Position numbers and translations under genes: made by a program. The notes under the pieces were generated by a model that did no database searches, had not been told where the DNA came from, and was given only the letters and a program-made list of their open reading frames with translations. A DNA stretch of 64,000 nucleotides from Neorhizobium sp. Its GTDB lineage: Bacteria; Pseudomonadota; Alphaproteobacteria; Rhizobiales; Rhizobiaceae. Positions 51,993-60,978 of the stretch are shown piece after piece. Positions within the stretch are counted from its first letter, which is position 1; each line of letters opens with the position of its first letter. The stretch is from assembly GCA_028283725.1 (NCBI GenBank), contig JAPWKC010000002.1:69501-133500 (forward strand), read 5' to 3'.

Positions 51993-52655
51993 ATGAGCGT
52001 CACATCATGTACGGCAGCAAACGAAATAGGCAAGCGCGGACGTGGACGCCCGAAAACGCAAGGCGACAGCCAGCGGCGTGAAGAGATTATCCGCACGGCA
52101 CGAAATACCTTCATCGAACTCGGTTACACCGGTACGACGACCGACATCGTGGCACAGCGCTGCCATATTTCCAAGCAGACGCTCTATCGCCTTTTCGCCA
52201 GCAAGGCGGAGCTTTTTGCCGCCATTGTCGCCGACCATCGCCAGCTGATGCTCGAATTGCCGAGGCCGGCAGACGAAACCGTCAGCGGAACGGACGATGT
52301 GGCGGACGTGCTGGAAAAGATATTCATGATCAACATCACCGACGAGCGCAAACGGGAACGTGATGCGTTCATCCAATTCGTGATCAAGGATTCAGAGCAA
52401 ATACCGGAGCTGGTCGAGGTTCTGCACCGCGAAGGTGCCGACAAGTCGATGGCCGAACTGGCCGACTGGCTTGCCGAACAGGCAACGGCTGGCCGTGTTT
52501 CGATCGCAGATCCGATGAGCGGCGCGAGAATGTTGATGGACATGCTCTTCGGCGCCATGGCCGGGCCGCTCAGCCGCAACTGGCCGAACCGCGAAAAAAG
52601 GACAACCCATATGCGAAGTTGCATTGCCATTTTCGTACGCGGTTCGGCGCCCTGA
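51993..52655 (+). CDS. TetR-family repressor of the RND pump
   Basis: A 220-residue regulator. An N-terminal basic GKRGRGRPK stretch precedes the HTH (about 28-74; TTDIVAQRCHISKQTLYRLF); the rest is an all-helical ligand domain of the AcrR_C type. ATG 51993 is chosen over a TTG at 51966. It diverges from the AcrAB-like operon with a palindrome between, the standard arrangement of a local pump repressor. Confidence 0.88.
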   Translation: MSVTSCTAANEIGKRGRGRPKTQGDSQRREEIIRTARNTFIELGYTGTTTDIVAQRCHISKQTLYRLFASKAELFAAIVADHRQLMLELPRPADETVSGTDDVADVLEKIFMINITDERKRERDAFIQFVIKDSEQIPELVEVLHREGADKSMAELADWLAEQATAGRVSIADPMSGARMLMDMLFGAMAGPLSRNWPNREKRTTHMRSCIAIFVRGSAP

Positions 52656-52686
52656 AGCGCCGATCCGCGTTTGTAGCATTATGGCG

Positions 52687-53922
52687 TCAGACCGACAGAG
52701 GGTCGATCTCGACTGCCCCGCCGTCACGGGCGCTCTGAAGCGCGGCAATGCCGCAGAGAACCGACATGGCGCCGGCGCGTGAGCCGGCCCGCTGTCTGAG
52801 CCGGTCGTTGGAGCCCGGCTTGAAGATCATGTCGCGCATTCGGTTGTCGCCGCCGTAATGGCCGCCCGGCTCATGCGGGATCCAGATGCGCTCGACGCCG
52901 CCGCCGAAGCTCTTGATCAGGACGATCTCGTCGGCCGGCGGCTCCGTCCAGGGCTGCTTTTCGTACTGGCGCAGCTCGATGCGGCCGCGATGACCGTTGA
53001 ACGCGATATGATGGCCCTCGATCGGCATGTAGGTATTGAGCGAATAGGACACCTGCACGCCGCTCCTGTAGCGGATTGCTGCCGTCATCGTATCGGGAAT
53101 GTCGATCTCCTCGCGATAGACGCAGCCGTCGCGCATATAGCCGTCGACGGTCGATGGATCCTCGTAGAGCGCATCGAGAAACGGATCGGCGGAAAGATCG
53201 AGATAATAGTCGCACTCGCCCTTATGCGGACAGATCTTGCAGCGCGGACCGCGGAACGGGCCGTTCTTGCCATAATGCAGCAACTGCGCCTGCGCCTTCA
53301 CCTCGACGGGATCGGAATCGAGATACCAGTTGAGAAGGTCGAAATGGTGGGTCGCCTTGTGGACGAAGAGGCTGCCCGAGCGGGCGGTGAACGCATGCCA
53401 GCGGCGAAAATAATCGGCGCCGTGATTGTTATCGAGATACCAGTGGAAGTCGACGGAGGTGACATCGCCGATTGCGCCTTCCTCGATCAGTTCCTTGATC
53501 CGCGAGGACGTGGGGGCAAAACGATAGTTGAACGACACGTCAACCCGGCGGCCGGTACGGGCTTCCGCCTCGCGGATGCGGGCGATCTTGTCGCGCGTCG
53601 TCGTCATCGGTTTTTCGCTGATCACGTCGGCGCCGGCCTCCAGGGCCTTGACGATGATATCGTCATGGGTGTCGTCGGGCGTGCAGACGATGACGAGATC
53701 CGGCTTCAGCTCCGCCATCATCAGGTCGAAATCCGCGTAGAGCGGCGCATTCGAGCCGATCATGCTCCGCGCCCGCTCCGCGCGCATGAGATTGAGGTCG
53801 CAGATGCCGACGAGTTCGACATAGTCGCTCCATCCGGCAAGGAGATCCTGCCCCCACATGGTCGTGCCGCGATTGCCCGTCCCGACCAAAGCATAACGCC
53901 GTCTCTGCGTCACCTGTAGCAT
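52687..53922 (-). CDS. Gfo/Idh/MocA-family oxidoreductase with Cys cluster
   Basis: A 411-residue NAD(P)-dependent dehydrogenase. The nucleotide fold shows LVGTGNRG near residue 12, and the catalytic lysine motif is EKP (residues 103-105). A cysteine set, Cys228-x2-Cys231-x5-Cys237, plus Cys267, sits in the C-terminal domain and could bind zinc or an iron-sulfur centre. AGGAAGAGG precedes the ATG. It is the last gene of the minus-strand carbohydrate operon, 30 bases after the isomerase. The substrate is probably a sugar, sugar acid or cyclitol. Confidence 0.87.
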   Translation of the reverse strand: MLQVTQRRRYALVGTGNRGTTMWGQDLLAGWSDYVELVGICDLNLMRAERARSMIGSNAPLYADFDLMMAELKPDLVIVCTPDDTHDDIIVKALEAGADVISEKPMTTTRDKIARIREAEARTGRRVDVSFNYRFAPTSSRIKELIEEGAIGDVTSVDFHWYLDNNHGADYFRRWHAFTARSGSLFVHKATHHFDLLNWYLDSDPVEVKAQAQLLHYGKNGPFRGPRCKICPHKGECDYYLDLSADPFLDALYEDPSTVDGYMRDGCVYREEIDIPDTMTAAIRYRSGVQVSYSLNTYMPIEGHHIAFNGHRGRIELRQYEKQPWTEPPADEIVLIKSFGGGVERIWIPHEPGGHYGGDNRMRDMIFKPGSNDRLRQRAGSRAGAMSVLCGIAALQSARDGGAVEIDPLSV

Positions 53923-53952
53923 AGCCCTCTTCCTTTCGCTTGATCTGCCTGT

Positions 53953-54816
53953 TCACGCCGCAGCCGAGCCTGTGCCCGGCTGGCAGACGCTTGCGTAACG
54001 CTCGACGATGACGGACAGCACCTCGTCCACCGGACGCGCCTGCCAGCGATGCGAGAAGATCTCGACTTCCTGCGGCCCGAAAAAGCCGGCTGCCTCGATC
54101 ATCTTGCGGAAACGCGGCAGGTCGATCACGCCGTCGCCCATCATGCCGCGATCGTTGAGCGGGTCGGTCGTCGGCACCAGCCAGTCGCAGATGTGATGTG
54201 CGAAAATCTGTCCGTTGCGCCCGGCCCGCGCGACCTGCGCTTCCAGATCCGGGTCCCACCAGACATGATAGACATCGATGGCGACGCCGACACCGCCGCC
54301 AAGCGCATCGCAGAGATCGAGCGACTGTTTGAGCGTATTGAGGCAGGCGCGATCGGCTGCATAGAAGGGATGCAGCGGTTCGAGCGCCAGCTTGACGCCG
54401 GCCTGTCTCGCATAGGGCAGGATGTCCGCCATACCCTCGGCCACCATCGCACGCGCGCCGGCAATGTCTCTGGAGCCTTTCGGCAAACCGCCGACGACCA
54501 TGACGAGGCAATCCGCCTTCAGCGCCGCCGCCTCGTCGATCGCCCGTCTGTTATCGTCGATCGCCGCGCGGCGTCCGGCAGCGTCGGGTGCCGGAAAAAA
54601 GCCGCCACGGCAATGGCCGGTGACCTTCAACCCGTTCGACGCCACGATACGCGCTGCCTCATCGAGCCCGGCTGCTGCGACATGCTCGCGCCAGGGCGAA
54701 ATCGCCGTAATGCCATGCCGCAGGCACGCATCGACGATCTCGCCAAACGTGCCGCCCTGCCGCACGGTGGCGAAATTGATCGACAGATTTTCCAGTGATG
54801 TTTTCTGGCCCGACAT
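53953..54816 (-). CDS. TIM-barrel sugar phosphate isomerase/epimerase family protein
   Basis: A 287-residue AP-endonuclease-2-fold protein. Metal-ligand regions are seen at LALEPLHPFY, IDVYHVWWDP and IFAHHICDW, then GVIDLPRF and VEIFSHRW. Such enzymes (IolE, IolH, HyI, ketose epimerases) act on sugars, cyclitols or their keto-acids. GGAGGAG precedes ATG 54816; a Met at 54900 overlaps the enolase-like stop region and is less likely. Member of the minus-strand operon. Confidence 0.87.
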   Translation of the reverse strand: MSGQKTSLENLSINFATVRQGGTFGEIVDACLRHGITAISPWREHVAAAGLDEAARIVASNGLKVTGHCRGGFFPAPDAAGRRAAIDDNRRAIDEAAALKADCLVMVVGGLPKGSRDIAGARAMVAEGMADILPYARQAGVKLALEPLHPFYAADRACLNTLKQSLDLCDALGGGVGVAIDVYHVWWDPDLEAQVARAGRNGQIFAHHICDWLVPTTDPLNDRGMMGDGVIDLPRFRKMIEAAGFFGPQEVEIFSHRWQARPVDEVLSVIVERYASVCQPGTGSAAA

Positions 54817-54896
54817 ACGAAACTCCTCCAACGGATATTTCCGGTCTTCCTTCATTGCCATTCCGCGCCCGTCTCCCGCAGGGCACGGAAACCATC

Positions 54897-56309
54897 TCAA
54901 AGCGCCGCGAAGGTCGCCGCTGCGGCGGTTGCCGCCACGCCAAGGCCGGTGCTCGCATTGACGGAGGTCAGATCGATCCGCCCGTCACGCACCACCAGCC
55001 GCGGCCGGCCATCCACGCCCGGCCGATAGAGATCGGAATGGGCTGCAAGCCATGCCCGGCTTTCTTCATCGCCCGCACCGCTCATGCCATCGACATAATG
55101 GTGGCCGTTGCGCTCGATATGGCCGAGGTTCAGCAGGCCGGCGAGCGCCAGATCCTGTTGCAGGGCGATGCCGGCCTGTGTCGTCAGATCTTCGGCCGAC
55201 ATGAAATAGCCGCCGCCGTCTTCCGCATTCCATTTTTTGACGCGGGCAGCATTCAGGACGGCGCGGTAAAAACCCTTGCAGGATTTTGACGAGATGCCCT
55301 TGTAGCCCTGCGCGCGCGCAAGGAGAAACGCGTCCGGTTCACCATCGGATTCGTCGATTTCCAGCGCCACCTTTTTCGAAAAATCGGCAATGGAGGTGGA
55401 AAGCGCCAGCGAGCGCGCAATCGGCTGCTCGATGAAGAGAACCGAGCGGCGCAGGCGCTCAAGTGCAGGCTCCGCCTCGATCAGGGCAACCAGTTCGGCA
55501 AGTGGCGCCTCGCCGGTAAACTGCTCGTTGCCGTCCATCGTGGCGCGGTAGTCCGGCAGCCGGTCGAGCACCGCGGCAACCGCCTTCAATCGTTCGACAT
55601 CGGCCTCGGGATTGCCGGAAAGCTTGATCTTGAAGTGGTCGATGCCATAGGTGGCGATCTCCTCTTCCAGGCATTCCGGCAAGCCGTCGTTGAGCCGGTC
55701 GCCCGTCATCTGCGCCTTGGTCAGGAAATCCGCATAGCCGACCGTGTGGCGCAATTTGAGCGAGGCGGAAGGCTTGAGCCCCGCCAGAAAGGCGGGAAGG
55801 TCGAAACCGGCAAGATCCGGCATCGTCGAATGGTCGATGCCCGGCAGGTTGGCGGCAATCGCTGCACCGACGGGGACTTTTTCCAGCCGGCTCAGGGCAT
55901 CGAGGATGGCGCGATCGACCAGCGCCAATCCGAAGGATGCGATGAGCCCGTTCAGGCCGGCTTCCGCCGCGAGCCGGTGCTGCTCAGGCTCGATCTGCGC
56001 ATGCAACCGGAAAGCGGCTGCAGCATCTGCCGAGGAGACGAGGTCGACGGCGATGTCGAGCGACTTGCGCAACTGCGCCTCGTTATCGGCATTGCTCAAA
56101 TCCGGGTTCTTGTCGAACCATTTCGGCACCATAAGCTCGGCCGCATAACCGGTCGCCACCCGGCCGAGATCGTCTTCCACGATCAGCTCGATAAAGATCT
56201 GCGAAGCTTCACGTACGGTGGCCGCGCCGAAGCGGAACGGCAGGCGCATGGAAAGCCGTCGCTCGCAGATATCGGCCTGCCTGACCCTCAATCGTCTCGG
56301 GCTCTCCAT
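54897..56309 (-). CDS. Enolase-superfamily (mandelate racemase-like) protein
   Basis: A 470-residue protein with the hallmarks of the enolase superfamily barrel: KxK at HFKIKLSG, metal ligands in MDGNEQF and FIEQPI and LEIDESDG, and a C-terminal lysine in GYKGISSKSCKG. It is longer than most family members and has an extended N-terminal capping domain. These enzymes abstract the alpha proton of an acid sugar and dehydrate or epimerise it. The ATG begins one base after the stop of the DUF993 gene. Sugar-acid dehydratase is the likely role. Confidence 0.75.
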   Translation of the reverse strand: MESPRRLRVRQADICERRLSMRLPFRFGAATVREASQIFIELIVEDDLGRVATGYAAELMVPKWFDKNPDLSNADNEAQLRKSLDIAVDLVSSADAAAAFRLHAQIEPEQHRLAAEAGLNGLIASFGLALVDRAILDALSRLEKVPVGAAIAANLPGIDHSTMPDLAGFDLPAFLAGLKPSASLKLRHTVGYADFLTKAQMTGDRLNDGLPECLEEEIATYGIDHFKIKLSGNPEADVERLKAVAAVLDRLPDYRATMDGNEQFTGEAPLAELVALIEAEPALERLRRSVLFIEQPIARSLALSTSIADFSKKVALEIDESDGEPDAFLLARAQGYKGISSKSCKGFYRAVLNAARVKKWNAEDGGGYFMSAEDLTTQAGIALQQDLALAGLLNLGHIERNGHHYVDGMSGAGDEESRAWLAAHSDLYRPGVDGRPRLVVRDGRIDLTSVNASTGLGVAATAAAATFAAL

Positions 56310-56310
56310 T

Positions 56311-57474
56311 TTAATGTACGCCCCTGACTGCGAGAAAGGCTTTCATCCGGCGCGTTGCGATATCGGGATCATCCAGCGCATTGGCCTTGTCCGCCAGACG
56401 GAAGAGTTCGGCGAAATGCAGCGTCGAGCGCGTCCCCTCCTGCCCGCCGACCATGGTGAAATGATCCTGCAAGCCGTTGAGATAGGCCAGAAACACCACG
56501 CCGGTCTTGTAGAAGCGAGTGGGCGCCTTGAATATGTGCCGCGACAGCGCCACCGTCGGCTCCAGCACGTCGAAGAACTCGTTATCGGCGCCGCGCTTGA
56601 GGCTGGCGAGCGCCTGCGAGGCCGCCGGTGCAATCGCGTCGAATATGCCGAGCAGCGCATCGGAATGGCCTTGGTCGTCGCCGGCGATCAACTCCGCATA
56701 GTTGAAGTCGTCGCCGGTATACATCCGCACGCCTGACGGCAGTCGCCGGCGCATCAGGATTTCCTTCTCCTTCGACAGGAGCGAGATCTTGATCCCGTCG
56801 ATCTTGTCGACATTGTCGGTGATCATCTGCAGGCAGGTATCCATCGCCTCCATGTGATCGGCAGAACCCCAATAGCCCGATAGCGCCGGATCGAACATCT
56901 CGCCGAGCCAGTGGATGATGACCTTGCCGCGCGCCTGCGACAGGACCCGTCTGTAGGTGGAGAGATAATCGTCCGGCGAGCGGGCTGAGCGGGCAAGAGC
57001 GCGGCTCGCCATCAGAATCACGCGGCCACCCTCGCCTTCGACGAATTCCAGCTGTTCCAGATAGGCAGAGACGATTTCCTCAAGACCGTAGGCCTGATCG
57101 CCGAGATGATCTGTGCCGACGCCGCAGGCGATCAACGCATCCTTGCGGGTCGCAGCCTCCTTGAGCGAACGGCGGATCAGCTCTTGCGCATCCGGCCAGC
57201 CAAGGCCCATGCCGCGCTGCGCGGTGTCCATGGCCTCGGCCACGCCGAGACCGAGATCCCAGAGGCGGTGACGGAAGCGAAGCGTCGCCTCCCAGTCGAT
57301 CGCCGGTGTCAGCCAGGGATCGTTTTCGGCAAAGGGATCGGCCACGACATGGCCGGCGGCAAACGCCACGCGGTTGAAATCGCCTGGCCCACGTTTCGCA
57401 AGCGGGATTGGCGTTCCCGTCAGCTGGTAAGCGGCAATACTGCGATCCGGGTTCGGAAGCTGGAGCGACGTCAT
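56311..57474 (-). CDS. DUF993 protein, dihydrodipicolinate-synthase-like
   Basis: A 387-residue member of DUF993, a distant branch of the aldolase TIM-barrel group. A lysine in DGIKISLLSKEKE is a candidate Schiff-base residue, and IHWLGEMFDPALSGYW is characteristic. I know of no established reaction; cluster position suggests retro-aldol cleavage of a keto-sugar acid. It lies ten bases after the Gfo/Idh stop, in the operon. Confidence 0.75.
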   Translation of the reverse strand: MTSLQLPNPDRSIAAYQLTGTPIPLAKRGPGDFNRVAFAAGHVVADPFAENDPWLTPAIDWEATLRFRHRLWDLGLGVAEAMDTAQRGMGLGWPDAQELIRRSLKEAATRKDALIACGVGTDHLGDQAYGLEEIVSAYLEQLEFVEGEGGRVILMASRALARSARSPDDYLSTYRRVLSQARGKVIIHWLGEMFDPALSGYWGSADHMEAMDTCLQMITDNVDKIDGIKISLLSKEKEILMRRRLPSGVRMYTGDDFNYAELIAGDDQGHSDALLGIFDAIAPAASQALASLKRGADNEFFDVLEPTVALSRHIFKAPTRFYKTGVVFLAYLNGLQDHFTMVGGQEGTRSTLHFAELFRLADKANALDDPDIATRRMKAFLAVRGVH

Positions 57475-57484
57475 GATCGCCCCC

Positions 57485-58627
57485 TCAGCTCAGCGCCGGA
57501 ACATCGAGCCAGCGGCGTTCCTTCCAGGATTTCAACCCGAGTTCGGCAAGCTGGACGCCCTTGACGCCTTCCATCAGGCCATAAGGCCACGGCCCGCCTT
57601 CCACGACATGGCGCAGGAACATTTCCCACTGCGCCTTGAAGCCGTTGTCATAGGTGATGTTGTCGGGCACTTCCTGCCAGGTCTTGTAGAAGTCGATGGT
57701 CTGCGGCTGGTCCGGGTTCCAGACCGGCTTCGGCGTTGCCGTGCGCGGCTGAATGAAGCATTTCGTCAGACCGGCAACGGCCGAGCCATGCGTGCCATCG
57801 ACCTGAAACGTCACGAGATCGTCGCGGCGCACCCGCACCGCCCAGGACGAGTTGATCTGGGCGATGACACCGCCTTCAAGCTCGAAGGTCGCGTAGGCGG
57901 CATCGTCCGCATCCGCCTTGTAGGCATTGCCCTGCTCATCGACGCGCTGCGGAATATGCGTGGCGCCGAGGCAGCTGACGGACTTGACCGCGCCGAAGAG
58001 ATTGTCGAGCACATAGCGCCAATGGCAGAGCATATCGAGAATGATACCGCCGCCATCATTGACCCGGTAGTTCCACGAGGGGCGCTGCGCCGGCTGCCAG
58101 TCACCCTCGAAAACCCAGTAGCCGAACTCGCCGCGCACCGAGAGGATTTTGCCGAAGAAGCCGGAATCGCGCAGCATGGCAAGCTTGCGCAGGCCGGGCA
58201 GAAACAGCTTGTCCTGCACCACGCCGTGCTTGATCCCGGCCTTTTCGGCCAGTCGCACGACGTCGAGCGCTTCTTCCACCGAATCCGAGATCGGTTTTTC
58301 GCAATAGACATGCTTGCCGGCGCGGATCGCCTTGGTCAGCAGGCTGCCGCGCATCTGGGTCGTGCCGGCGTCGAAGAAGATCGTATCGTCGGGATTGGCA
58401 AGTGCCGCATCGAGATCGGTCGTATAGCGCTCGATGCGGTGCTTTTTGGCGATTTCCTCGATCTTGGCGCCGTTGCGACCGACGATGATCGGGTCGACCA
58501 TCAGCTTCTCGCCGTTCGTCAGCGTGAGACCGCCCTGATCGCGGATCGCAAGGATCGAGCGAACGAGATGCTGGTTATAGCCCATGCGTCCGGTGACGCC
58601 GTGCATGATGATGCCGAGACGTTGCAT
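57485..58627 (-). CDS. Gfo/Idh/MocA-family oxidoreductase
   Basis: A 380-residue dehydrogenase with an N-terminal nucleotide fold (IIMHGVTGRMGYNQH) and the EKP catalytic motif in HVYCEKPIS. The MHGVTGRMG loop departs from the common GxGxxG form but is seen in some family branches. GGAGGAGG precedes ATG 58627. First gene of the minus-strand carbohydrate operon, with a 14-bp palindrome 149 bases upstream. Confidence 0.88.
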   Translation of the reverse strand: MQRLGIIMHGVTGRMGYNQHLVRSILAIRDQGGLTLTNGEKLMVDPIIVGRNGAKIEEIAKKHRIERYTTDLDAALANPDDTIFFDAGTTQMRGSLLTKAIRAGKHVYCEKPISDSVEEALDVVRLAEKAGIKHGVVQDKLFLPGLRKLAMLRDSGFFGKILSVRGEFGYWVFEGDWQPAQRPSWNYRVNDGGGIILDMLCHWRYVLDNLFGAVKSVSCLGATHIPQRVDEQGNAYKADADDAAYATFELEGGVIAQINSSWAVRVRRDDLVTFQVDGTHGSAVAGLTKCFIQPRTATPKPVWNPDQPQTIDFYKTWQEVPDNITYDNGFKAQWEMFLRHVVEGGPWPYGLMEGVKGVQLAELGLKSWKERRWLDVPALS

Positions 58628-58776
58628 GCTTTTCCTCCTCCCGTGAACCGCCTCTCCCATGGGGAAGACAACGGTCTCCACTTCAAACAGATGGTCGTTT
58701 CGGGAACGGGCCTGCGCCCTTGGCTGTCAGACATTTGTCAGACAGCCTCCTCCTACAGATCCTGAAACGTATTTTG

Positions 58777-58790
58777 TAACTGTTTGGTTA
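58777..58790. promoter_or_regulatory. Putative TetR operator, left copy
   Basis: TAACTGTTTGGTTA, an inverted TAAC-N6-GTTA repeat between the TetR gene and the Gfo/Idh operon. Its reverse complement matches the right copy at 59611 in 12 of 14 bases. Confidence 0.6.
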
Positions 58791-58870
58791 TTTGAAACGA
58801 CGAACCGACCATTCTGTCAAGCCGCTTTTTGACCGCCTGCCAAGAAAAGCGGATACGGGCACCGGTTCGT

Positions 58871-59566
58871 TCAGCGCACGGCCCTGACCGTCGCCAGAAC
58901 CGTCTCGACGATATGCTGCCCCCAACGCTCCAACTCTGCCGGGGCGACGAGATCGCGCTGGAAGATGGTCGAAAGCGTGTAGCGGTTCGACAGGTAGAAA
59001 GAGCCAAGCGAGGCGATCGTCACATAGACATCGACGGGGTCGAGGCCCGAGCGGAACACACCCTCGGCGATACCGCGCTGCAGCACATTTTCGAGCTCGG
59101 AAATAAAATTCGAGTGCATTTCCGCAACCGTTCTCGATTGCCTAAGATAACGCGCCTGATTGAGGTTTTCCGTCGCCAGAATGCTAAGAAATTCAGGGTG
59201 ATCGAGAAAATAATGCCAGGTGAAGAGCGCTAGTTCGCGCAAGCCTTCCTCGGGTGGCTTGCGCGCGAGATCAAGCCGTCTTTCGGCGTTGCGGATATGC
59301 TGGTAGGCATCCTCCAGAACCGCGAGATAAAGCGCATCCTTATCGCCAAAGTAGTGATAAATCATACGCTTGTTGGTTCCCGCACGCCGTGCGACGACAT
59401 CCACTCTGGCGCCCGCAAGCCCCTTCAGCGCCACTTCCCGCCGGGCGGCTTCAAGGATCGCCGCACGCGTGCGCTCCGGGTTTCGCACCTGCGAAACATT
59501 CCGCCGGCGTTTGGGCTTTTCTTCGTTTTGCACTGCGGCGGAGCCGCTTTTTACCGTGTCAGCCAT
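58871..59566 (-). CDS. TetR-family regulator of carbohydrate locus
   Basis: A 231-residue regulator with a basic N-terminal KPKRRRNVSQ segment, the HTH (about 30-78; GARVDVVARRAGTNKRMIYHYF) and a helical effector domain. The start at 59566 is best supported; 59587 is possible. It lies between the CUT1 importer (divergent) and the catabolic operon (downstream, same strand), with one palindrome on each side. Probably the local repressor of both. Confidence 0.88.
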   Translation of the reverse strand: MADTVKSGSAAVQNEEKPKRRRNVSQVRNPERTRAAILEAARREVALKGLAGARVDVVARRAGTNKRMIYHYFGDKDALYLAVLEDAYQHIRNAERRLDLARKPPEEGLRELALFTWHYFLDHPEFLSILATENLNQARYLRQSRTVAEMHSNFISELENVLQRGIAEGVFRSGLDPVDVYVTIASLGSFYLSNRYTLSTIFQRDLVAPAELERWGQHIVETVLATVRAVR

Positions 59567-59610
59567 TCTGGAAATCCCGCTTGACATGGGTCGTTTTCGA
59601 TGTTCCCATG

Positions 59611-59624
59611 TAACCAGATAGTTA
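59611..59624. promoter_or_regulatory. Putative TetR operator, right copy
   Basis: TAACCAGATAGTTA, the inverted counterpart of the site at 58777. It is 44 bases upstream of the TetR start and 64 before the binding-protein start, so it can control both divergent genes. Confidence 0.6.
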
Positions 59625-59688
59625 TAAAACGGCAATATGTCGTTTGCAGTCATCGTAAATTTGGCAGTCGATATGGGAGGAGTTGCCA

Positions 59689-60975
59689 ATGTCTATGATG
59701 CTTGACAGGAGAAGTGCGCTTATTGGCGGGCTTTCCTTGGTGTCGCTTGCCGCGACAGGTGTACCGGCGTTTGCGCAGGCCGCAAGGCTTCGCATGATGT
59801 GGTGGGGCTCTCAGGAGCGTGCCGACCGCACCAACAAGGCAATCGCCGCCTTCAAGACCGTGAAACCGGATATCACGATAGCAGGCGAATTTGCCGGCTG
59901 GAGCGATTACTGGCCACGGCTTGCCACGCAGGTCGCGGGCCGCAATGCCCCCGACATCATCCAGATGGATTACCGCTATATCTTCGAATATGCCCGTCGC
60001 GGGGCACTTGCACCACTCGACGATTATCTCGGCAAGGGCCTGAAGATCGACGATTTCGGCAAGCCGAACATCGATTCCGGCCGTGTCGACGGCAAGCTGT
60101 TCGGCATCAACCTGGGCGTCAATTCCTCGACCGTCATCTATGACAAGGCGGCATGGGAAAAGACCGGCGCCAAGGCGCCGAGCCTCGGGCAGACCTGGGA
60201 GGAGTTTGCCGAGAATGCCATTGCCTTCGGCAAGAAGAAGCCGAAGCCCGGCTATTTCGCCACCGCCGACGCAAGCGGTCTCGAACCGAGCTTCGAAAAC
60301 TATCTGCGCCAGAAGAACAAGGCCCTTTACGCCGAAGACGGGGGCCTCGGCTATGAACCGGCTGACGTGACGGCATGGTTCAAGATGTGGGCGGACATGC
60401 GCAAGGCAGGCGGTTGCGTGCCGGCCGATGTCCAGGCGCTCGATCAGCTCAACATCGAAACCAACCCGCTGACGACGGGCAAGGCCGCCACCGCCTTTGC
60501 CCATTCGAACCAGTTCGTCGGATACCAGGCGCTAAACAAGTCCAAGCTGGCGCTGACGGCCTATCCGAAGCTCAGCGCATCGGGGCCTTCAGGCCACTAC
60601 ATGAAGCCTTCGATGCTGGTGAGCATTTCGGCAACGAGCAACAATATCGAGAATGCCGTCGCCTTCTCGAACTTTCTGGTTGCCGCCCCCGAAGGGGTCG
60701 ACCTGCTCGGCGTCGAGCGCGGCGTGCCGGCCTCGACCGCCATGCGCGACCAGCTGACGGCCAAGCTCGACGACATCAGCAAGGCGATGGTGGAATATAT
60801 CGCAGCCGTCACGCCGATTGCCGGGCCGCTTCCGATCAGCCCGCCGCAGGGTGCCGGTGAACTGGCCTTCGTGCTGACACGCATCAGCCAGGAAGTCTCC
60901 TTCGGCCGCATCACACCGGAACAGGGTGGCGAGCGGATGGTCAGCGAAGCCAAGAACACCCTGGCGCGGAAATAG
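59689..60975 (+). CDS. CUT1 ABC transporter substrate-binding protein (family 1)
   Basis: A 428-residue binding protein with a twin-arginine-like signal (LDRRSALIGGLSL), cleaved near AFAQ. The mature part follows family 1: MMWWGSQERADRTNKAI, GRNAPDIIQMDYRY and YDKAAWEKTG. The expected ligand is a mono- or oligosaccharide or polyol. GGAGG precedes ATG 59689; a TTG six bases upstream is less likely. First gene of the plus-strand import operon. Confidence 0.92.
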   Translation: MSMMLDRRSALIGGLSLVSLAATGVPAFAQAARLRMMWWGSQERADRTNKAIAAFKTVKPDITIAGEFAGWSDYWPRLATQVAGRNAPDIIQMDYRYIFEYARRGALAPLDDYLGKGLKIDDFGKPNIDSGRVDGKLFGINLGVNSSTVIYDKAAWEKTGAKAPSLGQTWEEFAENAIAFGKKKPKPGYFATADASGLEPSFENYLRQKNKALYAEDGGLGYEPADVTAWFKMWADMRKAGGCVPADVQALDQLNIETNPLTTGKAATAFAHSNQFVGYQALNKSKLALTAYPKLSASGPSGHYMKPSMLVSISATSNNIENAVAFSNFLVAAPEGVDLLGVERGVPASTAMRDQLTAKLDDISKAMVEYIAAVTPIAGPLPISPPQGAGELAFVLTRISQEVSFGRITPEQGGERMVSEAKNTLARK

Positions 60976-60978
60976 GCC

